Below, piece after piece: positions 42,705-52,076 of a stretch of DNA of 64,000 nt. Made by a program: the position numbers and the translations under genes. Position 1 is the stretch's first letter. Every line of letters starts with the position of its first letter. This stretch comes from Janthinobacterium sp. BJB426. Lineage in GTDB: Bacteria; Pseudomonadota; Gammaproteobacteria; Burkholderiales; Burkholderiaceae_D. Location: positions 62,001 through 126,000 of the forward strand of contig NZ_PDZL01000014.1 of assembly GCF_002735705.1 (NCBI RefSeq), given 5' to 3'. The notes under the pieces were generated by a model. The model was not told the DNA's origin, searched no databases, and saw only the letters and a list, made by a program, of their open reading frames with translations.

Positions 42705-43568
42705 ATGCAAAATTTTTCCTTCGCCAGCCAGCAGCCCGCCAGCGACGCTCTTGCCCTTGAGCAGCTGGCGCAGTTCCTGCAGCGCCATCCCGACGTGCTG
42801 CTGCTGACGGGCGCCGGCATCAGCACGGCGTCCGGCATACCGGACTACCGCGACACGCAAGGCGTGCGGCGCGGCAACGCGCCCGTGCAAGGCCCCGATT
42901 TTCGCCGCCTGGAAACCGTGCGCCGCCGCTACTGGGCGCGCAGCATGGTCGGCTGGCCAACCCTGGCGCGCGCCACGCCGAATCCCGGTCACCTGGCCAT
43001 CGCGCAACTGGCCCAGCGCCGGAGAATAGGCGGCCTGGTCACGCAGAACGTGGATGGCCTGCATCAGCAGGCTGGCAGCCCAGCCGTCACGGAGTTGCAC
43101 GGCAGCATACATGGCGTGGTGTGCCTCGATTGCCGGACCCGCCACACGCGCCGCCTGATCCAGGATCAGCTCGAACATGACAATCCGCAACTGCTGGGCG
43201 CCACGGCCACGCCAGCGCCCGATGGCGACGCCTTGCTGGAACCATCGCAGCTGGCCACCTTCCACCTGCCCGTCTGTCCCCGTTGCGGCGGCACCCTGCA
43301 GCCCGACGTGGTGTTTTTCGGCGATGGCGTGCCCGCCGCCTGCGCGGCCGAAGCCGAAAGCAAGATGCGCACGGCCAGCGCCCTGCTGGTAGTGGGTTCA
43401 TCGGTCATGGTGTATTCGAGCTTTCGCCTGTGCCGCATGGCGGCCGAAACGGGCAAGCCTGTGGCCGCCATCAACCTGGGCAAGACGCGCGCCGACCATT
43501 TACTGACCTTCAAGACCGAAGCCCCGGTACAAGACATCTTGCCTGCATTAGCGGCCATGCTGGGCTGA
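42705..43568 (+). CDS. NAD-dependent deacetylase, Sir2 family
   Basis: A 287-residue sirtuin. NAD-binding motifs are TGAGISTASGIPDYRD near residue 32 and TQNVDGLHQQAG near 112; the catalytic His is in ELHGSIHGVVC near 130. Zinc cysteines occur as CLDC near 138 and CPRC near 192. The spacer between the two pairs is long, as in class II (SIRT4-like) sirtuins. It removes acetyl or longer acyl groups from lysines. Monocistronic, between signal peptidase and fghA. Confidence 0.92.
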   Translation: MQNFSFASQQPASDALALEQLAQFLQRHPDVLLLTGAGISTASGIPDYRDTQGVRRGNAPVQGPDFRRLETVRRRYWARSMVGWPTLARATPNPGHLAIAQLAQRRRIGGLVTQNVDGLHQQAGSPAVTELHGSIHGVVCLDCRTRHTRRLIQDQLEHDNPQLLGATATPAPDGDALLEPSQLATFHLPVCPRCGGTLQPDVVFFGDGVPAACAAEAESKMRTASALLVVGSSVMVYSSFRLCRMAAETGKPVAAINLGKTRADHLLTFKTEAPVQDILPALAAMLG

Positions 43569-43624
43569 TCCCGTGCCGGCGCTGCGCCGCTCTCGCTATA
43601 CTGTGCGATTAACGAGGAGAATTC

Positions 43625-44491
43625 ATGCTGGAACTGTTGAGTGAACACGCCTGTTTTGGCGGCGTACAACGCTTTTATCGCCACGACACGCAAGCCATCG
43701 GCTTGCCCATGCGTTTCTCGGCCTTCATTCCCGACACGGCGCCAGGCGCCACTGCCACCACCAAACGCCCCGCCCTGTTTTACCTGGCGGGCCTGACCTG
43801 CACGGAAGAAACATTCATGATCAAGGGCGGCGCGCAGCGCGTGGCGGCCGAGGAAGGCGTGATCCTGATCGCCCCCGACACCAGCCCCCGTGGCGCGACC
43901 ATTGCGGGCGAAAGCGATTCCTGGGATTTCGGCGTGGGCGCCGGCTTTTACGTGGACGCCACCGAGGCGCCGTGGAGCAACCATTATCGGATGTATAGCT
44001 ACCTGCTGGAACTGCGCGCCCTGCTGGAACAGGAACTGGCGATCGATGCGCAACGCACGGGTATTTTCGGCCACTCGATGGGCGGCCATGGCGCGCTGGT
44101 GCTGGCCTTGCGCAACCCGGAACTGTTCCGCTCCGTATCCGCCTTCGCCCCCATCGCCGCACCGAGCGAGTGTCCGTGGGGGAAAAAGGCTTTCACGGGC
44201 TACCTGGGCAGCGATGAGTCCAGCTGGCAACAGTACGACGCCAGCGCGCTGATGCGCGGCCTGCAAGGCAAACCGGCACTGTTTCCTAACGGCATTTTGA
44301 TCGACCAGGGCCTGGCCGACAAGTTTTTACCGGAGCAACTGTACCCCGAAGTATTCGAAGCGGCGTGCCGCGACGCCGGCCAGCCATTACGGCTGCGCCG
44401 CCATGCCGGCTACGACCACGGCTATTACTTCATCGCCAGCTTCATGGAAGAGCATGTGCGCTTCCATGCGAAGAACTTGCGCGCCGCCTGA
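43625..44491 (+). CDS. fghA: S-formylglutathione hydrolase
   Basis: A 288-residue esterase D homologue that hydrolyses S-formylglutathione in formaldehyde detoxification. It has YLAGLTCTEETF near residue 57, DTSPRG near 86, the nucleophile elbow FGHSMGGHGALVLAL near 150, Asp in GLADKFLPEQL near 230 and His in GYDHGYYF near 262. The strong AGGAGA before ATG 43625 fixes the start. No glutathione-dependent formaldehyde dehydrogenase gene is adjacent. Confidence 0.95.
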   Translation: MLELLSEHACFGGVQRFYRHDTQAIGLPMRFSAFIPDTAPGATATTKRPALFYLAGLTCTEETFMIKGGAQRVAAEEGVILIAPDTSPRGATIAGESDSWDFGVGAGFYVDATEAPWSNHYRMYSYLLELRALLEQELAIDAQRTGIFGHSMGGHGALVLALRNPELFRSVSAFAPIAAPSECPWGKKAFTGYLGSDESSWQQYDASALMRGLQGKPALFPNGILIDQGLADKFLPEQLYPEVFEAACRDAGQPLRLRRHAGYDHGYYFIASFMEEHVRFHAKNLRAA

Positions 44492-44500
44492 TCCGCTGCG

Positions 44501-45166
44501 CTACTGCGCCGTGCTGGTATGCCCGTTGAAGTGGCGCGTGTACCAGTCCGTGGCCAGCAGGGCCGCCTGGTGCCGCGTGTCGGGGCCGCCAGGTGCGGCG
44601 ATCTGTTCCAGTTGTTTGTCGCAGCGCAAGGTGGCGAACGCCATGCGGTTCAGGCCGGCCACGTCGGGGTCGCGCCCGCCCACGATCAGCAACGATGGCA
44701 CGCGCACGTTTTCCAGCGCCGCCTTGCCGGCCATTTCCACCTGGCCATCGCAGACGGCCAGCGCGGCGATTTCCGCGCTGCGCCAGGCCGCCAGCTGCAT
44801 CACGACGGCAGCGCTGGTGCCATAGCCGTACAGGCCGCAGGGCAAGCGCCGCGTGGATGCGTCGAGCTGCAGCCAGCCCAGGGCTTTTTCCAGTTGGCGC
44901 GCCAGCAGCACGATATCGCTGCGCACGAAATACGCGTGGCCATTGCTGCCGCCGCCAGGCCCGACACCGCCCTGGTCGAAACGCAGGGTGGCGATGCCCG
45001 CTCGCAAAAAATCCTGGGAAGTGGCATGGCTGGAGGCGCCCAGGTAGTCGCTGTCGGCGCCTGCGCCGTGGGCAAACAGGACGATGCCCACGGGCCGCTC
45101 GGGCATGTCAAGCACGCCATCCATTTGAAGTTCATCGGCCGTAATGCTGACAAATTGTTCTTGCAT
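44501..45166 (-). CDS. Alpha/beta hydrolase with altered nucleophile elbow
   Basis: A 221-residue dienelactone-hydrolase-like protein. Residues ~28-40 read VLFAHGAGADSDY, and SLLIVGGRDPDV near 170 supplies the acid. At the nucleophile elbow, where related proteins have GxSTG, the sequence is LYGYGTSAAV: the serine position is Gly and the next glycine is Ser. The enzyme may therefore be inactive or use a shifted Ser. The single-domain length is normal. Its 178-bp upstream spacer holds a small GC hairpin near 45244-45272 and no gene. Confidence 0.8.
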   Translation of the reverse strand: MQEQFVSITADELQMDGVLDMPERPVGIVLFAHGAGADSDYLGASSHATSQDFLRAGIATLRFDQGGVGPGGGSNGHAYFVRSDIVLLARQLEKALGWLQLDASTRRLPCGLYGYGTSAAVVMQLAAWRSAEIAALAVCDGQVEMAGKAALENVRVPSLLIVGGRDPDVAGLNRMAFATLRCDKQLEQIAAPGGPDTRHQAALLATDWYTRHFNGHTSTAQ

Positions 45167-45344
45167 GGTTGCCTCCGCAATCGAGCTGGGATCAAGCTAA
45201 AGCTGAAGTCAAGCTGTGCGCTGATTTTACGCTGATCTTGCCGGGCCGGGGGACAGCCTGCATGCCCCGGGCGACTAAGCTCAGTGTAGCAGCCCACGGC
45301 CATTCCTGCGCGGCCGTTCACGCCTCGCCGCCAGGAAGGCAAGA

Positions 45345-47663
45345 CTATACGGCGCCGTGCCGGTCCAGCCCCTTCAGCACGGCTTCCGGGCGGATCGGCA
45401 AATGCCGCACGCGCGAAGCCACGGCGGCGAAGATGGCATTGCCGATCGCCGGCGCCACGGCTGTCGTGGGCGGTTCGCCCATGCCCGTCGCCGTTGCCGT
45501 GCTGGCCACAAATTCGATATCGAGCTCGGGCACGTCGGCCATGCGCAAGGGCGTGTAGGTATTCAGATTGGTATCCTTCACTTCGCCGTTCAGGAAAGCC
45601 GTTCCCTCATGCAAGGCCATGCTCACGCCCCACAGGGCGCCCCCTTCCGCCTGCGCCAGCGCGCCATCGGGGTCGACGATGCTGCCCGCGTCGATCACCA
45701 TGAACAGCTTTTCGACTTTCACCATGCAAGTGCTGCGATCGACCTTGACTCGCGCCACGCACGCCGTCCAGGTGGGCATGTCGCGTTCCTGGCCGAAGGT
45801 GGCGGCGATGCCCAGGCCCGTGTCGGGCGGCATGGCCGTGCCCCAGCCGGCCTTGTCCGCCACCCGCTGCAGCACGTGGGCCAGGCGCGCGGCGCCGCCG
45901 ACGGCGTTCGGCGCGCTGCCCGCATTTCTCCCCGTGGCCTGCAGCAAGGACAGCCGGAACGCCAGCGGATCGACCTTGGCCGCCTGCGCCGCCTCGTCCA
46001 TGAAACTTTCCACAGCCCAATTCGTCCAGCCCGGCCCCACGGAGCGCAGCCAGCCGGGGCGGAAACTGCTGTTGGCCAGGTCGTTCGACACGGCCCGCAC
46101 GCGCTGCGCGCCCACCGTGTACCAGTGGTCGGCGCCGGCGATGGCGAACGGGTCGTACGGATGACCCTGCTTATCCTTGGCCAGGAAAGCGGGAATCATC
46201 GCTTGCGTGGGCCAGCCCGCGCTGGCCTCGTGCACCATGGCCGACACCTTGCCGGCGGCGTCGAACGCCATGCGCACATGCTGCACGGACGGCGAACGGG
46301 GCGAATCGAAACGGGCGTCGTCGGCCCGCGTGCAAATCATCTTGACGGGGCGCCCCACGGCTTGCGCCGCCAGCGCGGCCGGCACGCAATAATCGCCATT
46401 CAGGCGCCGCCCGAAACCGCCGCCGAGCAGATAGGTGTGCAGCATCACCTTGCTTTCCGGCACATTCAACGCTTGCGCCAGCACGGGCAGGATCAGTGAT
46501 TGCCACTGATTGCCCGCATGAATGTGCCAAATGCCGTCGATTTCCTGCGCCAGGGCATTCACCGGTTCCAGCTGGAAATGCAACACGGTGCTGGTCGTAT
46601 AGTGGCGTTCCAGTTGCAGGCTGGCATCCTTGAACGCTTGCTCCACGCCGTCATCATCGACCACGCGGGCGCCCAGGCTGGCATCGGCCAGCTGCTTGGT
46701 GGCATAGTTGAGAATATCCTGCTCCGCCACGTGCGCTGCCGGGCCGGCCCGCCATTTCACTTGCACCAGGTCGGCCGCGCGCATGGCGGCCGCATACGTT
46801 TCGGCCACCACCATGACCCAGCCGGGCACTGTGCCGCTGGGGTCTTGCAAGGCGAACGAGCGCAGGTAGCCCTTGACCTTTTTCGCGGCCGTATCATCGA
46901 TGGACACCACTTTCGCGCCGTAGCGCGTGGGCGGGATCTTCGGACGCGCAAACAGCATGCCCTCGATTTCCGCATCGATTCCATACACGGCCGTGCCATT
47001 GATTTTCGCGGGGATGTCGAGCGCCTGCACCTGCTGGCCGATCAGGCTGCGCTGCGGCGGCGTCTTGAGCACGATGGCTTTCAGTTGCTCGGACGTGTAC
47101 TGGCGCGCCAGCTTGCCACGGCGCACGATGTCGCCATAGCTGATCGACCGCCCCCGGCCATGCACGACGCCCAGTCTGGCGTGGCAGGCGGACACAGGCA
47201 CGCGCAACAGGCGCGCGCCCTCCTCGACCAGCGCGAGGCGGCCGGCCGCACCGGCACGGCTGAGCGGATCGAAATTCTGCCACACGGACCAGCTGCCGCC
47301 CGTCACCATCAGTCCCCATTTCGGGTCCGTATCCACGTAATGCAGGCGCACCTTGCTCCAGTCCGCCTCCAGCTCCTCGGCAACGATACGCGCCAGGGCC
47401 GTGCCGATATGCTGGCCCATTTCCGCCTTGGCGATATTGACGGTGATCATGCCATCGACGCCGATATGGAACCAGATGCTGGGGTCGAACACGGGTGCTG
47501 AGGGCTTCGCGGGCGGCACGGATGCCGCCTTGCCGGCGGCCAGGGAGCTGTCAGCGCGCAGGAAGGCCAGAGTAAAACCGGTGCCTGCAGCGGCGATCAG
47601 GAAGCCGCGCCGCCCCAGCGAGCTGGGACGGGCAGCAGAATTTTCTTTCGGCAACTTAAGCAC
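45345..47663 (-). CDS. Molybdenum hydroxylase large subunit (IorB/xanthine dehydrogenase family)
   Basis: A 772-residue molybdopterin-cytosine-dinucleotide subunit, similar to isoquinoline 1-oxidoreductase and membrane-linked aldehyde dehydrogenases. A twin-arginine signal (SLGRRGFLIAAAG near residue 20) predicts export with cofactor. Motifs include AEMGQHIGTALARIVAEEL and GGGFGRRLNGDY, and GAL-type active-site region near the C-terminus (AQAEGGALWG). The start is GTG 47663, with AGGAGG before it; it overlaps the 2Fe-2S gene by 8 bp. It works with the 2Fe-2S and cytochrome c proteins encoded upstream, oxidising an aldehyde or N-heterocycle in the periplasm. Confidence 0.88.
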   Translation of the reverse strand: MLKLPKENSAARPSSLGRRGFLIAAAGTGFTLAFLRADSSLAAGKAASVPPAKPSAPVFDPSIWFHIGVDGMITVNIAKAEMGQHIGTALARIVAEELEADWSKVRLHYVDTDPKWGLMVTGGSWSVWQNFDPLSRAGAAGRLALVEEGARLLRVPVSACHARLGVVHGRGRSISYGDIVRRGKLARQYTSEQLKAIVLKTPPQRSLIGQQVQALDIPAKINGTAVYGIDAEIEGMLFARPKIPPTRYGAKVVSIDDTAAKKVKGYLRSFALQDPSGTVPGWVMVVAETYAAAMRAADLVQVKWRAGPAAHVAEQDILNYATKQLADASLGARVVDDDGVEQAFKDASLQLERHYTTSTVLHFQLEPVNALAQEIDGIWHIHAGNQWQSLILPVLAQALNVPESKVMLHTYLLGGGFGRRLNGDYCVPAALAAQAVGRPVKMICTRADDARFDSPRSPSVQHVRMAFDAAGKVSAMVHEASAGWPTQAMIPAFLAKDKQGHPYDPFAIAGADHWYTVGAQRVRAVSNDLANSSFRPGWLRSVGPGWTNWAVESFMDEAAQAAKVDPLAFRLSLLQATGRNAGSAPNAVGGAARLAHVLQRVADKAGWGTAMPPDTGLGIAATFGQERDMPTWTACVARVKVDRSTCMVKVEKLFMVIDAGSIVDPDGALAQAEGGALWGVSMALHEGTAFLNGEVKDTNLNTYTPLRMADVPELDIEFVASTATATGMGEPPTTAVAPAIGNAIFAAVASRVRHLPIRPEAVLKGLDRHGAV

Positions 47664-48123
47664 CGGGCGCCTCCTGCATGCCGGCCGCCAGTTTAATTGC
47701 CTTGCGGATGCGCACATACGCCATGCAGCGGCACAGGTTGCCGCTCATGACGGCATCGATATTCGCATCCGTCGGCTGCGGATAGTCTTGCAACAAAGTG
47801 GCCGCCTGCATGATCTGGCCCGACTGGCAATAGCCGCACTGGGGCGCCTGCGTGGCCAGCCACGCCCGCAGCAAAGGGTGCGTGCCATCGGGCGAGAGGC
47901 CTTCGATGGTGGTGACGGCGCAGCCGGCCACGGCGGCAATCGGCGTGATGCACGAGCGCATGGCGCGGCCATCCACGTGCACGGTGCAGGCGCCGCACAT
48001 GCCGATGCCGCAGCCAAACTTCGTGCCCTTTAAATGGACTTCATCGCGCAGCACCCACAGCAGGGGCGTCTCGGCGTCGGCCTCGGTGCCGAAGGGCTGT
48101 CCATTGACAATAAGGTTATACAT
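47656..48123 (-). CDS. (2Fe-2S) subunit of molybdenum hydroxylase
   Basis: A 155-residue iron-sulfur subunit. The plant-type cluster binds in GCGIGMCGACTVHVDG near residue 40 with the fourth Cys in RSCI; the second, C-terminal helical cluster uses CGYCQSGQ near 100 and GNLCRCMAY near 135. It passes electrons from the Mo site to the cytochrome. It lies between the cytochrome and large-subunit genes, 29 bp after the former. Confidence 0.94.
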   Translation of the reverse strand: MYNLIVNGQPFGTEADAETPLLWVLRDEVHLKGTKFGCGIGMCGACTVHVDGRAMRSCITPIAAVAGCAVTTIEGLSPDGTHPLLRAWLATQAPQCGYCQSGQIMQAATLLQDYPQPTDANIDAVMSGNLCRCMAYVRIRKAIKLAAGMQEAPGA

Positions 48124-48152
48124 GAGTGTTGTACATAAGAAACTTTCAGAGA

Positions 48153-49451
48153 TTACTTGCCGGCACGCGCGCGCGTCACGGCCGCTTCCAGATTCGTCCA
48201 GGCCGGCTGGTGGCTGCGGCTGCGGCGCAGATAGGCGGCCAGCTGGGCCACGTCATTGTCTGTCAGCGAGGCGGCAAAGCCGGGCATCAGCACGCCGGGC
48301 ATGGCGTCATCCTTGCTGATGCCGTGCAATATCACCTGGATCAGGTTGGCAGGATCGGGCGCGCTGACGGCGCTGTTCAGGCTCAGTTCCGGGCGCAGGG
48401 ACACGGGCCGGCCGTCGCTGTTCGAGTGGCACGACGCGCAGGCGGCCACGTACAGGCTGGCGCCGCGGTCGTTGTCGACCAGGCTGACGCGCTGCGAGCG
48501 CTCGATGCCAGCTTTCACAACGGTATCGGTATCGACCTGGCGTTGTTCCGCCCCGGCCAGGCCGGCAAAATACACGGACAGCGCGCGGATATCGCTATCG
48601 GGCGAGGCGCCCATGCCTTCGTGCACAACGGCCGACATGGGCCCGGCCGCCACGCCGTGCAAGGCCGTCGCGCCCGTCCGCAGGAAGGCGTACAGCTCGT
48701 CCTGCGTCCATGGCAAGGGTGCCGTGTTGGCGCTGGTCAAGGCCGGCGCATACCAGTGGTCGATGGGCGCGCCCAGATAGGACGAACCGGCAAGCTCGGC
48801 GCCCAGCGCATTGCGCGGCGTGTGGCAGGCGGCGCAATGGGCCAGGCCTTCGGCCAGATAGCGGCCCCGGTTCCAGTCCAGTCCTTGCGCAGGATCAAGC
48901 TGGAACGTCGCTGGCTTGAAAAACAGCAGCTTCCAGCCCGCCTGTAGCGGCCGCAAGTTCAGGGGGAACGGCACGCTGTTGGCGGGCGCGGCCGCGTACA
49001 CGGGCGGGCGCGTCATGAAATACGCGTACAAGGCCGTCAAGTCCGTATCCGAGACGAGGTTGAAATGGGTGTACGGAAAGACGGGATACAAATGGGCGCC
49101 ATCGCGGCCCACGCCTTCGCGCATGGCCCGCTGGAAGGCGGCCAGCGACCAGCGGCCGATGCCCGTTTGCCTGTCGGGCGTGATATTCGTCGCATAAATC
49201 GTGCCGAACGGCGTGGCCAGGCCGTGGCCGCCCGCGTACTCGGCGCCGCCCTTGGCCGTATGGCAGGCGGCGCAATTGCCCATGCCCGCCAGGATGCGGC
49301 CCCGCTCCACCACTTGCGGGGAAAAGGCCGTGGCGGCAGGCGGATCGATGGGCGCCAGCGCGGGGCGCCAGTAATACAGATACGCGGCCAGGGCCGCCAC
49401 GATGAGCAATGCCAGCGACAGCAGCAAGCCGGTGAAGATTTTCTTGAGCAA
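48153..49451 (-). CDS. Triheme membrane-anchored cytochrome c (electron acceptor of Mo hydroxylase)
   Basis: A 432-residue cytochrome similar to the cytochrome subunit of periplasmic alcohol/aldehyde dehydrogenases. Three CxxCH motifs are present: NCAACHTAKGG near residue 55, HCAACHTPRN near 205 and ACASCHSNSDG near 345. A single N-terminal helix (LLLSLALLIVAALAAYLYYW) anchors it. No ATG fits; the TTG at 49451 (MLKKIF) is the best start because it places charged residues before the helix. As the first gene of the three-gene operon it probably links the enzyme to the respiratory chain. Confidence 0.88.
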   Translation of the reverse strand: MLKKIFTGLLLSLALLIVAALAAYLYYWRPALAPIDPPAATAFSPQVVERGRILAGMGNCAACHTAKGGAEYAGGHGLATPFGTIYATNITPDRQTGIGRWSLAAFQRAMREGVGRDGAHLYPVFPYTHFNLVSDTDLTALYAYFMTRPPVYAAAPANSVPFPLNLRPLQAGWKLLFFKPATFQLDPAQGLDWNRGRYLAEGLAHCAACHTPRNALGAELAGSSYLGAPIDHWYAPALTSANTAPLPWTQDELYAFLRTGATALHGVAAGPMSAVVHEGMGASPDSDIRALSVYFAGLAGAEQRQVDTDTVVKAGIERSQRVSLVDNDRGASLYVAACASCHSNSDGRPVSLRPELSLNSAVSAPDPANLIQVILHGISKDDAMPGVLMPGFAASLTDNDVAQLAAYLRRSRSHQPAWTNLEAAVTRARAGK

Positions 49452-49646
49452 AACAGGAACCAGTGAAAAGTAAAGGCCAGGGTAAAAGCAAGGCGCATGG
49501 GCCGCCGGCCAATGGCAGCGGCAACAGGGCCACAGTGACAATCTTACCGCGATTGTGACTTGTTGTATGTACGCAATGACACGCAGGCCGTGCCCGCAGG
49601 CGGGCTGCGCCTTATAATCAGCGTTTCAGCACGCCGCCGCTCCTTC

Positions 49647-51299
49647 ATGCATACCGTTACCATCATCCTCATCCTCGTGTTGACCGTCGTCCTGTGCGGC
49701 TTTCTCGCCCGCTCGCGCTGGGTCAAGCTGCCGCTGCCGCTGATCCAGATTGCCGGCGGCACGGGATTGGCCGTGTTTGGCGTGCAAGTGCCGCTCGATC
49801 CCGACATTTTCTTCCTGCTCTTCATTCCGCCGCTGCTGTTTCTCGATGGCTGGCGCATTCCCAAGGGCGCCTTCTTTTCCGACGCGCGCTCGATCCTGAT
49901 GCTGGCCATCGGCCTGGTGCTGTTTACCGTGCTGGGCATGGGCTTTTTCATCGACTGGCTGATTCCCAGCGTGCCGCTGGCCGTCGCCTTCGCGCTGGGC
50001 GCCATCCTGTCGCCGACCGACCCCGTGGCCGTCTCGGCAATCGCCGCCGGCAACCCGATTCCGCCGCGCCTGATGCACATCCTCGAAGGCGAATCCCTGC
50101 TGAACGACGCGTCGGGCCTCGTCTGTTTCACGTTTGCCGTAGGCGCCATGATGACGGGCGGCTTTTCCATCGGCGCCGCCTCGCTGAGTTTCCTGCAGGA
50201 AGCGGGCGGCGGCATCATCATCGGCCTGGCCATCTCGTGGGGCGTGGGCCTGGCAAATAAATGGCTGGTGAGCAAGGTCGGCGAAGAGCCTGGCCTGCAA
50301 ATCCTCATCAGCATCCTGATCCCGTTCGCCGCCTACCTAGGCGCCGAGCAAATCCACGGTTCCGGCATCCTGGCCGCCGCCACGGCGGGCGTGTCCATGC
50401 ATTACGCCGACCTGATCGGGCGCCCGCTGGCCGCCACGCGCACCCAGCGCAAGGCCGTGTGGGATACCGTGCAACTGGTCTTGAATGGCGTGATCTTCGT
50501 CATGCTGGGCGCGCAACTGCCCACCACCGTTGCCGGCTTGCCGGCCGCCTCGGCCGAAATCGGCGCCGGCAGCGCCTGGAAACTGCCCCTGTTCGTCATC
50601 GCCATCACCGTGGGACTGACCTTCATGCGCTTCCTCTGGGTCTTCATTTCCATGAAGCTGACCCTGTTCAAGCACCACAAGAAGGTGGCTGGCGAATCGA
50701 AGGACGCGGCGCTGCTGGCCCGTCCCAGCCTGCGCTTGCTGCTGGTGGCCTCGTTCGCGGGCGTGCGCGGCGCGCTGACCCTGGCCGGCATCCTGACCCT
50801 GCCCTTGTTCTTGCCAGACGGCACGCGCTTTCCCGCGCGCGACCTCGTCATCTTCCTGGCCATGGGCGTGATTTTATTGTCGCTGCTGCTGGCCAGCGTC
50901 ACCCTGCCCCTGCTGACCAAGGGCCTGGTGTTCGCGCCGCCCGCGCGCCGCTCGACGGAAGAGCGCAATGCCCGCGCCGCCGCGGCCGAAGCGGCCATCG
51001 CGCGGCTGGAAAAAGTGTGCGAGGGCATCGACAAGAATGACAAGCAGCAAGTCGTCACGGAAGCGGCCAACCGCCTGATCGAAGCCTACCGGCGCCGCCT
51101 CGCGTACGGCGAAAGCAGCAACGACGAGGCGATGCGGCTGCAGGAACTGGCCAAGGCCGAGCGCGCGCTGCGCCTGGAAGCGCTGAATGCGGAGCGGGAC
51201 GAACTGTTCCGCCGCCGCATTTCGGGTGAACTGGACGACACCATCCATTTGCGCCTGCTGCGCGAAATCGACTTGCTGGAAGCGACACTGGAAGAATAG
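49647..51299 (+). CDS. CPA1-family Na+/H+ antiporter
   Basis: A 550-residue antiporter with about twelve transmembrane segments (to ~residue 430) and a cytoplasmic helical tail. The family motifs SPTDPVAVSAI near residue 125 and EGESLLNDASGL near 147 hold the ion-binding acidic residues; FAGVRGALTLAG near 370 is also typical. The tail (to residue 550) is rich in Glu and Arg and probably forms coiled coil. ATG 49647 fits the first membrane helix. It controls pH and Na+. A small hairpin (51301-51327) follows. Confidence 0.92.
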   Translation: MHTVTIILILVLTVVLCGFLARSRWVKLPLPLIQIAGGTGLAVFGVQVPLDPDIFFLLFIPPLLFLDGWRIPKGAFFSDARSILMLAIGLVLFTVLGMGFFIDWLIPSVPLAVAFALGAILSPTDPVAVSAIAAGNPIPPRLMHILEGESLLNDASGLVCFTFAVGAMMTGGFSIGAASLSFLQEAGGGIIIGLAISWGVGLANKWLVSKVGEEPGLQILISILIPFAAYLGAEQIHGSGILAAATAGVSMHYADLIGRPLAATRTQRKAVWDTVQLVLNGVIFVMLGAQLPTTVAGLPAASAEIGAGSAWKLPLFVIAITVGLTFMRFLWVFISMKLTLFKHHKKVAGESKDAALLARPSLRLLLVASFAGVRGALTLAGILTLPLFLPDGTRFPARDLVIFLAMGVILLSLLLASVTLPLLTKGLVFAPPARRSTEERNARAAAAEAAIARLEKVCEGIDKNDKQQVVTEAANRLIEAYRRRLAYGESSNDEAMRLQELAKAERALRLEALNAERDELFRRRISGELDDTIHLRLLREIDLLEATLEE

Positions 51300-51374
51300 C
51301 AACACTCTGGCGCGCCACGGCAGTGTTGATAAGTAATTCTCATGGCAAAGAATGCAAGTTTTAACATTCGTGTT

Positions 51375-51380
51375 TATAAT
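51375..51380 (+). promoter_or_regulatory. Consensus -10 box upstream of the yfiRNB operon
   Basis: TATAAT lies 115 bp before the yfiR start in a 195-bp spacer. No good -35 is seen at 16-18 bp, so an activator may be needed. Confidence 0.35.
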
Positions 51381-51494
51381 GCAAGGTTGTATGGCGTAGC
51401 GCCGTGATTTACTTTCAACCGGGACTTCCGTAGAGTCTGTGTTGCTGAGTAACATTTTAAGTAGCCACCCGACCTGAATAAAGACACCGACGCC

Positions 51495-52076
51495 GTGCCC
51501 TCCTTCCCTCGCCACCGGCAGCGCCATGCGCTGCCTGCCCTGTTCGCTGTCGCGCTGCTGGCCTCGTTGCTTGCCTGCAGCGCGCTGGCGCCGTGCGCGG
51601 CGTGGGCGCAAACGGGCGCGGCGGCCGACGCCAGGCGTCCGGCCGAGGTGGCCCAGGTCCTGTTTGGCATCATCAGTTATGTGCGCTGGCCCGTGGCGCG
51701 CCAGGAAGTGCGCGTCTGCATGGTCGGTGCGCCCCGCTACGGCGCGGCCATCGTCGACACGCCCGCCTCCAGCCTGGGCCAGCGCATCCGCGTGAAAATC
51801 CCGGCAGTGGCCAGCGCGGCCAGCGAATGCGACGTCATCTACCTGGGCAGCCTGCCCGAGGGCGAGCGCGAGCACCTGCTGGCGCAGATCATCGGCAAGC
51901 CGATTTTATCGGTCGCCGAACCGGGCACGTCCTGCACCGTGGGCACCATGTTCTGCCTGCGCCTGAACGAGGCGCAAATCGGTTTTGACGTCAACCTCGA
52001 CGCCATCGCCCGCAGCGGCCTGCGCGTGCATCCGAACGCCTTGCAAATTGCACGTCGCAAGGGACCGCCGCCATGA
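51495..52076 (+). CDS. yfiR: YfiR-family periplasmic repressor
   Basis: A 193-residue DUF4154 protein. A signal peptide runs to about residue 37 (SALAPCAAWA). The core has AQVLFGIISYVRWP, SECDVIYLGSLPEGE and FCLRLNEAQIGFDVNLDAI, all typical of YfiR, and several cysteines that control folding in Pseudomonas YfiR. It holds the diguanylate cyclase YfiN inactive from the periplasm. The start is GTG 51495. It overlaps yfiN by 4 bp. Confidence 0.88.
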   Translation: MPSFPRHRQRHALPALFAVALLASLLACSALAPCAAWAQTGAAADARRPAEVAQVLFGIISYVRWPVARQEVRVCMVGAPRYGAAIVDTPASSLGQRIRVKIPAVASAASECDVIYLGSLPEGEREHLLAQIIGKPILSVAEPGTSCTVGTMFCLRLNEAQIGFDVNLDAIARSGLRVHPNALQIARRKGPPP

